From the NCBI RefSeq assembly GCF_012034935.1, contig NZ_JAATEN010000007.1, forward strand, positions 1 through 64,000: a DNA stretch of 64,000 bases, in the 5' to 3' direction. A program made the position numbers and the translations under genes. The notes under the pieces were generated by a model. It was given only the letters and a program-made list of their open reading frames with translations, was not told the DNA's origin and searched no databases. The DNA is from Streptomyces zingiberis (GTDB taxonomy: Bacteria > Actinomycetota > Actinomycetes > Streptomycetales > Streptomycetaceae). This document shows positions 22,724 through 30,773 of the stretch, piece by piece (position 1 is the first letter of the stretch; the number at the start of each line of letters is the position of its first letter).

Positions 22724-24022
22724 TCAGGAGACGGGACGGGAGTCGGCCCAGGCGCTCTCGAACTCCTCACGGTAGGTGTCGAACAGCCCGTGCTCCCGCT
22801 CCGCCGGGTCGTGGCGCACCGTCTGCCGCCGCCCGCCGCGCAGCACGAACACGGGCGCCTCCATGCCCCGGGCCCGCCGCAGGTAGGGCTGGACGACGGC
22901 CAGCCCGTCGGGGCCGTCCCCGTTGACTAGGTAGGCGGTGAAGCGCGGCGTCTCGTCGAAGACGTTGATCTGGAACGCGCCGGTGTCCCGCAGCCGGGCC
23001 CGCACCCGCCGCATGTGCAGGATGTTCATCTCCACGGAACGGCTCAGCTCGCCCTTCTTCAGGCCGAGTTCCCGCTCGCGGCGGCGGACCGCGCTGCTGG
23101 CCGGGTTCATGAAGAGCAGCCGCGTACGGCAGCCGGCCTCGGCCAGCCGCACCAGCCTGCGCCCCGAGTAGTTCTGCACCAGCAGGTTGAGGCCGATGCC
23201 GATGGCGTCGAGCCGGCGGGCACCGCCGAAGAGGTCCTCGGCCGGGAGCTGCCGCTGGAGCCGTACCCGGTCCGGATGGACCCCGGCCACGTCCGCGTAG
23301 CGGTCACCGACCAGTTCCTCGACGGCGTCCACGGGCAGCCGGCCCGCCGACGGGGTCGCGGCGCCGCTGCCGAGGATGGCGAGCAGCCGGGCGGCGGCCC
23401 GCTCCGCCTGCGCCAGCACCGCCTGGGAGAGCGCGCGGTTGCGGGAGACGACATTGCGCGCCACCTCCAGCTCGTCCAGGGCGAGTTCGAGGTCGCGACG
23501 GTCGTCGAAGTACGGCTCGAAGCACGGCCAGTGCTGCACCGCCAGCTCACGGAGTTGCGGCAGCGTCAGAAAGCTGAGCACGTTGTCGTCGGCCGGGTCG
23601 AGCAGATAGCCCTTGCGCCGGCTGACCTCGCGGACGGCGACGGCGCGCTGCACCCACTCGTGCCCGGCGGGCCCGGCCGCGGCCACCACCCACTCGTCGC
23701 CGTGGACCGGCTCGTAGACGGGGCGCAGCACCGCCGCCACCACCGCGCGCAGACGCTGCTCCACCAGATTCAGCCATATGTAGGCGCGCCCGGCCCGGCG
23801 GGCGCGGGTGCGCACCTCGTCCCAGACCTCGGCGTCCCAGTCCAGCTCCGCCCCGATCTCCATCGGACGGGCCAGGGACACCGTGCCCGGCGGGACGTCG
23901 GCGCCGCCGGGGACGCCTGAGACGTCCACGGGGCCGCCGTCCTGACCACTGTCACCAGGTGGCAGCTCCAAACCGCCCGAGCTCACCTGCGCACCGCCTT
24001 CCGCCCCCGGGTCCTCGATCAC
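22724..24022 (-). CDS. SAV2148-type HEPN domain protein
   Basis: A 432-residue protein recognised as the SAV2148 family of HEPN-domain proteins conserved in streptomycetes (WLNLVEQRLRAVVAAVLRPVY, YVFDDRRDLELAL-like region, QNYSGRRLVRLAEAGCRTRLLF, NPASSAVRRRERELG). The C-terminal half (residues 290-420) resembles a phospholipase-D-like or sensor fold without HKD motifs. A canonical HEPN RX4-6H catalytic motif is not evident in the expected helix, so RNase activity is doubtful. The first 55 residues are disordered. GTG 24022 is the start; a later start at about residue 53 is possible. Confidence 0.75.
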   Translation of the reverse strand: MIEDPGAEGGAQVSSGGLELPPGDSGQDGGPVDVSGVPGGADVPPGTVSLARPMEIGAELDWDAEVWDEVRTRARRAGRAYIWLNLVEQRLRAVVAAVLRPVYEPVHGDEWVVAAAGPAGHEWVQRAVAVREVSRRKGYLLDPADDNVLSFLTLPQLRELAVQHWPCFEPYFDDRRDLELALDELEVARNVVSRNRALSQAVLAQAERAAARLLAILGSGAATPSAGRLPVDAVEELVGDRYADVAGVHPDRVRLQRQLPAEDLFGGARRLDAIGIGLNLLVQNYSGRRLVRLAEAGCRTRLLFMNPASSAVRRRERELGLKKGELSRSVEMNILHMRRVRARLRDTGAFQINVFDETPRFTAYLVNGDGPDGLAVVQPYLRRARGMEAPVFVLRGGRRQTVRHDPAEREHGLFDTYREEFESAWADSRPVS

Positions 24023-24442
24023 CGGAGCCTACTGCGTGCGCGGGAGCCGGTGCACCCGGAAGCCCCCGCCGAGCCGTGAGGGAACGGTGGTGGTGGCCCG
24101 CGTCCGGGCCGTGGCGCGCCAACGCCGCGCCTGCCCAGGTGTTCTCGTTCCGCCCTGTAGAACAGCATGCGGGAGGGCGCGTGGAACCGGCCGGTCTCCG
24201 GGAAGACGTCCCAGGGGGCCCCGGTGACCCCCGGGGCCGGGAACCCGCAGAAGAAGGGAAGAGGCGAAGAGGGAAAGAGAAGAAGAGGGGAGAAACGTTA
24301 GGAGGAAGCTCCGCCCTTCCCGGGAGATCCGCCGAAAACGTTCCGGAGCGCCGCCGGTTGGGCGAGGATTCCTCTTCCCGCCCGGGGGGCGCCCCGCCCA
24401 CGGAGCCCGGCGCAGGACCGGTTCAGGAGAAGAGTCGACATC
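24023..24442. other. Upstream region of glgX with a polypurine tract
   Basis: 420 bp between divergent genes. The left part should hold the promoter of the HEPN gene (TAGGCT at 24026-24031 on the minus strand). From 24249 to 24294 the plus strand is almost pure A/G (46 bases with a single C), followed by GTTAGGAGGAAG. No protein is supported here. Confidence 0.65.
24249..24294 (+). repeat. Polypurine tract before glgX
   Basis: 46 nt of A and G interrupted only by C24264, made of GAAGA, GGGAA and GAGA blocks. It ends about 150 bp before the glgX start codon. Confidence 0.85.
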
Positions 24443-26650
24443 ATGCAGGTCTGGCCCGGACAGCCGTACCCCCTCGGCGCCACGTACGACGGAGCGGGGA
24501 CCAATTTCGCGGTCTTCTCGGAAGCCGCCGAGCGCATCGAGCTGTGCCTGCTCCACGACGACGGCTCGGAGACGGCGGTCGAGCTCCGCGAGTCCGACGC
24601 CTTCGTGCGCCACGCCTACCTGCCCGGCGTCATGCCGGGCCAGCGGTACGGCTTCCGGGCGCACGGCCCGTACGAGCCGCGGCACGGGCACCGGTGCAAC
24701 TCCGCCAAGCTGCTGCTGGACCCGTACGCCAAGGCGGTGAGCGGGGCGGTCGACTGGAACGAGTCCGTCTACGGCTACCACTTCGGCGAGCCGGACACCC
24801 GCAACGACCTGGACTCCGCCCCGCACACCATGGCGTCGGTCGTCATCAACCCCTACTTCGACTGGGGTGACGACCGGCCGCCCCGCACGGAGTACCACCA
24901 CACCGTGCTCTACGAGGCCCACGTCAAGGGCCTGACGATGCTCCACCCCGCCCTCCCCGAGGAGCTGCGCGGCACCTACGCGGCCCTGGCCCACCCCGCC
25001 GTCATCGAGCATCTGACGGAGCTGGGAGTGACGGCACTGGAGCTGATGCCCGTACACCAGTTCGTCAACGACCACCGGCTGGTGGACGCCGGACTCGCCA
25101 ACTACTGGGGTTACAACACCATCGGCTTCTTCGCCCCGCACAACGCCTACGCCTCCTGGGGCGACCGGGGCCAGCAGGTGCTGGAGTTCAAGTCGGCCGT
25201 GCGGGCGCTGCACGAGGCCGGCATCGAGGTCATCCTCGACGTGGTCTACAACCACACGGCCGAGGGAAACCACCTGGGCCCCACCCTCTCCTTCCGCGGC
25301 CTGGACAACGCCTCGTACTACCGGCTGACGGACGATCCGCGGTACTACATGGACACCACCGGCACCGGCAACTCCCTGCTGATGCGCAGCCCGCACGTCC
25401 TCCAGCTGATCATGGACTCGCTGCGGTACTGGGTGACGGAGATGCGGGTGGACGGCTTCCGCTTCGACCTCGCGGCCACCCTCGCCCGCCAGTTCCACGA
25501 GGTGGACCGGCTCTCCTCGTTCTTCGACCTGGTGCAGCAGGACCCCGTGGTGAGCCAGGTGAAGCTGATCGCCGAGCCGTGGGACGTGGGCGAGGGCGGC
25601 TACCAGGTCGGCAACTTCCCCCCGCTGTGGACCGAGTGGAACGGCAAGTACCGCGACACCGTGCGCGACCTGTGGCGGGGTGAGCCGCGCACCCTCGCCG
25701 AGTTCGCCTCCCGGCTCACCGGCTCCTCCGACCTCTACCAGAGCGACGGGCGGCGCCCCCTGGCCTCCGTCAACTTCGTCACCTGCCACGACGGCTTCAC
25801 CCTGCGCGACCTGGTGTCGTACGACGCCAAGCACAACGAGGCCAACGGCGAGGACAACCGGGACGGCGAGTCGCACAACCGCTCCTGGAACTGCGGCGCC
25901 GAGGGGCCGACCGGCGACCCGGACGTCCTGGCGCTCCGCGCGCGCCAGCAGCGCAACTTCCTCGCCACCCTGATGCTCTCCCAGGGTGTCCCGATGCTCA
26001 GCCACGGCGACGAGTTCGGCCGCACCCAGCACGGCAACAACAACGCCTACTGCCAGGACGGCGAGCTGTCCTGGGTGCACTGGCCGGGTCTGGTGGGGCA
26101 GGGGGACGGCGGGGGCGGTGGGGACGCCGAGGGCCGTGCGGACGGCGACGGCGGTACCGGGGACGGCGGAGGGCCCGCGGCGGGGACCACCGACCCGGAT
26201 CTGCTCGCCTTCACCCGGGCGATGGTCCGGCTCCGCCGCGACCACCCGGTGTTCCGGCGTCGCCGCTTCTTCCACGGCAGGCCGGTGGAGGGCACCCACG
26301 ACGATCTCTCCGACATCGCCTGGTTCACCCCCGAGGGTGAGGAGATGACCCAGCGCGACTGGCAGGCGGCGCACGCCAGGTCCCTCACCGTCTTCCTCAA
26401 CGGCGGCGCCATCTCCGAACCGGGCCCGCGCGGTGAGCCGGTCCGGGACGACTCCTTCCTGCTGCTGTTCAACGCCGGGGACACGGCCATCGACTTCACC
26501 GTGCCGGTCAACCACGGACGGCAGTGGGAGGTCGTCGTGGACACGGCCGTGCCCCGGGCCCTGGATCCGGGCACCGGGCGCAAGGTCCGGGCGGGGGACA
26601 AGCTGTCCCTCGTCGACCGCAGCCTGACGGTGCTCCGGCGCCCCGCGTGA
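24443..26650 (+). CDS. glgX: Glycogen debranching enzyme
   Basis: A 735-residue GH13 isoamylase-type enzyme that removes alpha-1,6 branches from glycogen. The N-terminal CBM48-like domain starts at once (PYPLGATYDGAGTNFAVFSE). Catalytic motifs are DVVYNHTAEG, GFRFDLA (nucleophile), AEPWDVG (acid/base) and VTCHDGFTLRDLV. A Gly/Asp-rich insert of about 35 residues near position 555 (26095-26195) interrupts the conserved region after ELSWVHWPG. ATG 24443 follows CAGGAGAAG. It is the first of three glycogen/trehalose genes on this strand. Confidence 0.93.
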   Translation: MQVWPGQPYPLGATYDGAGTNFAVFSEAAERIELCLLHDDGSETAVELRESDAFVRHAYLPGVMPGQRYGFRAHGPYEPRHGHRCNSAKLLLDPYAKAVSGAVDWNESVYGYHFGEPDTRNDLDSAPHTMASVVINPYFDWGDDRPPRTEYHHTVLYEAHVKGLTMLHPALPEELRGTYAALAHPAVIEHLTELGVTALELMPVHQFVNDHRLVDAGLANYWGYNTIGFFAPHNAYASWGDRGQQVLEFKSAVRALHEAGIEVILDVVYNHTAEGNHLGPTLSFRGLDNASYYRLTDDPRYYMDTTGTGNSLLMRSPHVLQLIMDSLRYWVTEMRVDGFRFDLAATLARQFHEVDRLSSFFDLVQQDPVVSQVKLIAEPWDVGEGGYQVGNFPPLWTEWNGKYRDTVRDLWRGEPRTLAEFASRLTGSSDLYQSDGRRPLASVNFVTCHDGFTLRDLVSYDAKHNEANGEDNRDGESHNRSWNCGAEGPTGDPDVLALRARQQRNFLATLMLSQGVPMLSHGDEFGRTQHGNNNAYCQDGELSWVHWPGLVGQGDGGGGGDAEGRADGDGGTGDGGGPAAGTTDPDLLAFTRAMVRLRRDHPVFRRRRFFHGRPVEGTHDDLSDIAWFTPEGEEMTQRDWQAAHARSLTVFLNGGAISEPGPRGEPVRDDSFLLLFNAGDTAIDFTVPVNHGRQWEVVVDTAVPRALDPGTGRKVRAGDKLSLVDRSLTVLRRPA

Positions 26651-26736
26651 GACGCGCCGGGCCCGGTCCCGCGCGTGGTGGCCCGGATGCGCCGTCCGGC
26701 GGGCGCCGGGGGCGCTCCGGTGGGTAGACCGTTCCC

Positions 26737-29409
26737 ATGACCTCCGTGCCGCACCCGCTCCCGGCGGGCCGTCCCGCCGCGGCGGCGCCCTCCGCCGACC
26801 GGTCCGCCGCTGTGCCCGACCCCGTGTCCGGCCCCGGATCCGGCGCCCGGTCCGCCACGGTCCCGACCTCGACCTACCGGCTGCAACTCCAGCCCGGCTT
26901 CACCTTCGCCGCGGCCGAGGCGGCCGTCCCGTATCTCGCCTCGCTCGGCGTCTCCCACCTGCACCTCTCCCCCGTCCTGGAGGCCGTGCCGGGATCGGCC
27001 CACGGCTACGACGTGGTGGACCACTCCGCCGTACGGGCCGAGCTGGGCGGCGAGGCGGGGCTGCGGCGGCTGTCGGCCACCGCGCGGGCGCACGGCCTGG
27101 GGCTGGTCGTCGACATCGTGCCGAATCACATGGCGGTACCGGTGCCGGAACGCCTCAACCGGGCGCTGTGGGAGGTGCTGCGGGACGGGCCCTCCTCGCC
27201 GTACGCGCGCTGGTTCGACATCGACTGGGCGGCCGGGGCGGCGGGCACCCCCGGGGCGGGCCGGGGGCGGATCCTGCTGCCCGTGCTCGGCGGACGGCTG
27301 GGGGCGGAACTGCGCCACTTCCGCCTCGTCCGGAACGGCGGGCACGACGAGCGGGGTGAGCACGGCGCGCGGGGCCGCCGGGGCGAACGGGGTGACCACG
27401 GCGGACGCGACCGGTACGTCCTGCGCTACTTCGACCACGAGTTCCCCGTCCGCCCGGGCACGGAGCGCCTGCCGCTGCCCGAACTGGTGGACGCCCAGTG
27501 GTACCGGCCCGCCTGGTGGCGGCTGGCCCGCACCGAGCTGAACTACCGGCGCTTCTTCACCGTCTCGGAGCTGATCGGGGTACGCGTGCAGGACCCGGAG
27601 GTCTTCGCGGCCACCCACGGGACGATCCTGCGCCTGGTGCGCGAGGGCGTCGTGGACGGGCTCCGGGTCGACCACCCGGACGGGCTGGCGGATCCGGAGG
27701 GATATCTGCGGCGGCTGCGGGAGGCCACCGGTGGCCGCTGGACGGTGGTGGAGAAGATCCTCACCGGTGCGGAGGAGCTGCCCCCGAGCTGGCCGGTGGC
27801 CGGCACCACCGGTTACGACGCGCTGCGCCACGCCGACGGCCTGTTCACCGACCCGGCGGGCGCCCGCGAACTGGCCGCCCTCCACCGGGACGCGACCGGG
27901 CTCCCCGCCGAACGGGGCGGCGCGTGGGAGGCCACGGCTGCGTGCGCCGCACGGGAGGTGGTGACCCACGATCTGGCCGCCGAGGTGGCGGCGCTGACCC
28001 GGACCGCGGGCCGGATCTGCGAGCGGGACCCGGAGCTGCGCGACCACGCCCCCTGGGCGCTGCGCACCGCGATCCGCGAACTGCTGCTGCGGGTCCCGGT
28101 CTACCGCCCCTACACCGCGCCCGGGAAGGCCGTGCCCGAGGGTGACGCGGCGATGCTCGCCGGGGCGGCCCGCGCCGCGCGGACGGCGTTCACGGTGGCG
28201 CCCGGGGCCCCCAGGGGCACAGCCGGGCCCGTGCAGGGAACGGTGGAGGAGGCCGCCACGGTGGACCTGGTGCGGGACCTGGCGCTGGGGACCGCGGGCG
28301 GCTCCCGCGACCACCGGGAGTTCTGCGCGCGCTTCGCCCAGACCTCGTCCGCGCTGCGTGCCAAGGCCGTGGAGGACCGCGCCTTCTACCGCTACACGCC
28401 CCTGCTCTCGGCCACGGAGGTCGGCGGCGAGCCCGGGGAGCCCGGGGTGTCCCCGGCCGCGTTCCACACCTACTGCGCGCGGATCCAGCGGGACCGGCCG
28501 GAGACCGGCACCGTGCTCTCCACCCACGACACCAAGCGCAGCGCCGACGTACGCGCCCGGATCGCGGTGCTGTCCGAGGCGCCGCTGGAGTGGGCGGAGC
28601 TGGTGGAACTGCTGACCAAGGAGACGGCGCGGTCCACCGGGACCGCTCCCCCGGACGCCCATGTGGCCTGGACGGCCTGGCAGACCGCGTTCGGCTTCGG
28701 CTACGGCCTGGCGGGGCCGCTGCCGGCGGACCGGCTCGTCCCCGCCGTGCTCAAGGCCGTCCGCGAGGCGGCCCTGCGCACGACCTGGACGGAGCAGGAC
28801 ACGGCGTACGAGGAGGCGGTGCGGGCGTTCACCGAGGCGGGGCCCTGCGGCCCCCCGCATCCCGCGGCCGTGGCCTTCGCCCGCGCGCTGGGCGCGCACG
28901 TCCGCGCGAACATCCTCGGCGCGGCACTGGTGCACCTGACGATGCCGGGCGTCCCCGACGTCTACCAGTCCACCGAACGGGAGTACCGCGCGCTGGTCGA
29001 CCCGGACAACCGCGCGCCCTTCCGGCCGGCCGCGGCGGAGCTGGCCGGGCTCGACGAGGGCCGGCCGCCGAGCGGCCTGCCGGAGGAGAAGCTGCGGCTG
29101 ACGGCGGCCGCGCTCCGGCTGCGCCGGGAGCACCCGGACTGGTTCGGCCGGGACGGCGGGTACGCGGCCCTGCCGGCCGAGGGCGCGGCGGCGGGGCACT
29201 GCCTCGCCTTCGCCCGCGCCGGCCGGGCCGTCACCGTCACCACCCGGCTCCCCCGGCTGCTGGAACGCTCCGGCGGCTGGCGGGACACCCGCCTGCCGCT
29301 GCCCCCGGGGCGGTGGCGCAACCGGCTCACGGCCGCGGAGGTGCGGGACGCCCCTCCGCTCCGGGAGGTGCTGGGCGGGTGGCCGGTGGCTCTGCTGACC
29401 CGGGCCTGA
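26737..29409 (+). CDS. treY: Malto-oligosyltrehalose synthase
   Basis: An 890-residue GH13 enzyme that turns the reducing end of a maltodextrin into a trehalosyl unit by intramolecular transglucosylation. Motifs: STYRLQLQPGFTFAAAEAAV at the start of the fold, VDIVPNHMAV, GLRVDHPDGLADP (nucleophile), VEKILTGAEELP (acid/base) and STHDTKRSADVRAR. It is longer than usual because of about 45 extra N-terminal residues and a Gly/Arg/His-rich insert near residue 205. It works between GlgX and TreZ. Its last 83 bp overlap the 3-prime end of the opposite-strand LysR-type reading frame. Confidence 0.93.
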   Translation: MTSVPHPLPAGRPAAAAPSADRSAAVPDPVSGPGSGARSATVPTSTYRLQLQPGFTFAAAEAAVPYLASLGVSHLHLSPVLEAVPGSAHGYDVVDHSAVRAELGGEAGLRRLSATARAHGLGLVVDIVPNHMAVPVPERLNRALWEVLRDGPSSPYARWFDIDWAAGAAGTPGAGRGRILLPVLGGRLGAELRHFRLVRNGGHDERGEHGARGRRGERGDHGGRDRYVLRYFDHEFPVRPGTERLPLPELVDAQWYRPAWWRLARTELNYRRFFTVSELIGVRVQDPEVFAATHGTILRLVREGVVDGLRVDHPDGLADPEGYLRRLREATGGRWTVVEKILTGAEELPPSWPVAGTTGYDALRHADGLFTDPAGARELAALHRDATGLPAERGGAWEATAACAAREVVTHDLAAEVAALTRTAGRICERDPELRDHAPWALRTAIRELLLRVPVYRPYTAPGKAVPEGDAAMLAGAARAARTAFTVAPGAPRGTAGPVQGTVEEAATVDLVRDLALGTAGGSRDHREFCARFAQTSSALRAKAVEDRAFYRYTPLLSATEVGGEPGEPGVSPAAFHTYCARIQRDRPETGTVLSTHDTKRSADVRARIAVLSEAPLEWAELVELLTKETARSTGTAPPDAHVAWTAWQTAFGFGYGLAGPLPADRLVPAVLKAVREAALRTTWTEQDTAYEEAVRAFTEAGPCGPPHPAAVAFARALGAHVRANILGAALVHLTMPGVPDVYQSTEREYRALVDPDNRAPFRPAAAELAGLDEGRPPSGLPEEKLRLTAAALRLRREHPDWFGRDGGYAALPAEGAAAGHCLAFARAGRAVTVTTRLPRLLERSGGWRDTRLPLPPGRWRNRLTAAEVRDAPPLREVLGGWPVALLTRA

Positions 29410-30598
29410 CGGGATTCCCGGGGTGGGAGCCACGCGCGCCGGGCGGGGACGGCGGGAGGGGCCGGTGCGGCGGGGCGGCCGTGGACGGTGGGGCGCCCGT
29501 GGGTGATGAGGTGCCCGTGGGCGGCGGCGTATCCGTGGGCGGCGTGACCTCCGGGAGCGGGGCGGAAGCGGGCGGCTCCCCGGAAGCCGCCGCCTCCGCA
29601 GCCTCCGCAGCCCCCGCTGCCGTCGCTGCCGCCCGGGACGGCGCGGCCCGGGGAGACCGGGCGGGTGACGGCGCGGAGCGGGCCGGGGGCGCGGCCGCCG
29701 GGCCGGCGGGGGACGTCTCGGGGCCGGGCACCCCGCACTCCGCCACGAGCTCCGCGAAGAGGGCCGCGGCGCCCGCCAGTTCGACCCGGGAGAACACGGT
29801 CACCGCCCGCCGCCAGTGCGGTTCGAGCCGGACCAGCGCGCATCCGCCGGTCGTGACGGCGTGGGTGGGCGCCACCGCGATCCCGGCGCCGGCGGCGGCC
29901 ATGCGCACGGCCGCCGAGGTGTGCCGGGTACGGACCGCGGTGCGGGGTGTGAACCCCTCCTCCGCGCAGGCCCGGTCGATGAACGGGACCCCGTCGACCA
30001 CCGGTTCCATACCGCAGCGGACCCAGCGGCGGCCGGCCAGCTCGGCGATCCGGACGGTGCCCCGCTCCGCCAGCGGGTCGTCGGGCGGCACCACCAGGGC
30101 CAGCTCCTCGTGGCCCACGGGAAGCACGGGACCGCGCCACCCGGCGGGCCGGTGGCCCACCGCCAGATCGGCGACGCCCCGCTCCAGCTGCTCGCGGAGC
30201 TCGTCCTCGCCCGCGTACTCGTGGAGCACCAGCGTCACCGAGCCGTGCTCCCGGCCCCAGCGGGCGAAGACCTCCGGCAGCACCCCGACCGCCAGCGGAT
30301 GGACCGTCGCCACATGGAGCTCACCCCCCTCCGCGCCGGCCGCCGCGCGCGCCGCCCGCCGGGCCTGCCCGGCACTGCGCACGGCCCGCTCGGCGTGCGG
30401 CAGGAAGGCCCGGCCCATCGGCGTCAGCCGCACCCCGCGCGGCAGCCGTTCCAGCAGCGGGCCCCCGGTCTCCCGCTCCAGCGCCTTGATCTGGTGGGAA
30501 AGGGCGGACTGCGTGACGTGCAGCCGCTCGGCCGCGCGGGTGAAGGAATCCTCCTCGGCGACGGTGACGAAGTACTCCATCTGCCGCAGGCTGCCCAT
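29327..30598 (-). CDS. LysR-type regulator with a long proline/alanine tail
   Basis: A 423-residue reading frame. Residues 1-60 are a standard LysR HTH (MEYFVTVAEEDSFTRAAERL, VTQSALSHQIKALE) and the effector domain runs to about residue 290. The remaining 130 residues are Pro/Ala/Ser/Thr-rich without structure; LysR proteins normally end near 300. The last 83 bp are antisense to treY. ATG 30598 follows GGGGGGAACG. It is divergent from the LPD-like gene, the classic arrangement for a LysR regulator and its target, so control of that gene is likely. The tail may be a lost-stop extension. Confidence 0.85.
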   Translation of the reverse strand: MGSLRQMEYFVTVAEEDSFTRAAERLHVTQSALSHQIKALERETGGPLLERLPRGVRLTPMGRAFLPHAERAVRSAGQARRAARAAAGAEGGELHVATVHPLAVGVLPEVFARWGREHGSVTLVLHEYAGEDELREQLERGVADLAVGHRPAGWRGPVLPVGHEELALVVPPDDPLAERGTVRIAELAGRRWVRCGMEPVVDGVPFIDRACAEEGFTPRTAVRTRHTSAAVRMAAAGAGIAVAPTHAVTTGGCALVRLEPHWRRAVTVFSRVELAGAAALFAELVAECGVPGPETSPAGPAAAPPARSAPSPARSPRAAPSRAAATAAGAAEAAEAAASGEPPASAPLPEVTPPTDTPPPTGTSSPTGAPPSTAAPPHRPLPPSPPGARGSHPGNPVRPGSAEPPATRPAPPGAEGRPAPPRP

Positions 30599-30773
30599 CG
30601 TTCCCCCCTGTGCCGTGAGCTTCGCCCCGGTCAACTCCCGCGGTGGGCATCGAGTTCCGGGTGCGCCGCCGCCGGCCGGCCGCACGGCCCGGCGGAAACA
30701 ATGAAAAACAGTCATGATCCATATGAATTCCTTACCTTGGACTCATGGACCTCGAAAGGCGGACGCTTGGCCC
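30599..30773. promoter_or_regulatory. Divergent LysR/LPD-like control region
   Basis: 175 bp containing an AT-rich island at about 30698-30745. Within it TCAT and ATGA flank 7 bp as a dyad (30712-30726), a plausible LysR-type binding site. Promoters for both divergent genes are expected here. Confidence 0.5.

Noticed and set aside
26047..29433. 1128-codon open frame on the minus strand
   Set aside because: It is antisense to glgX and treY, both with complete catalytic motifs; composition is Arg/Gly/Pro/His-rich without a domain. Long antisense frames are expected at this GC content.
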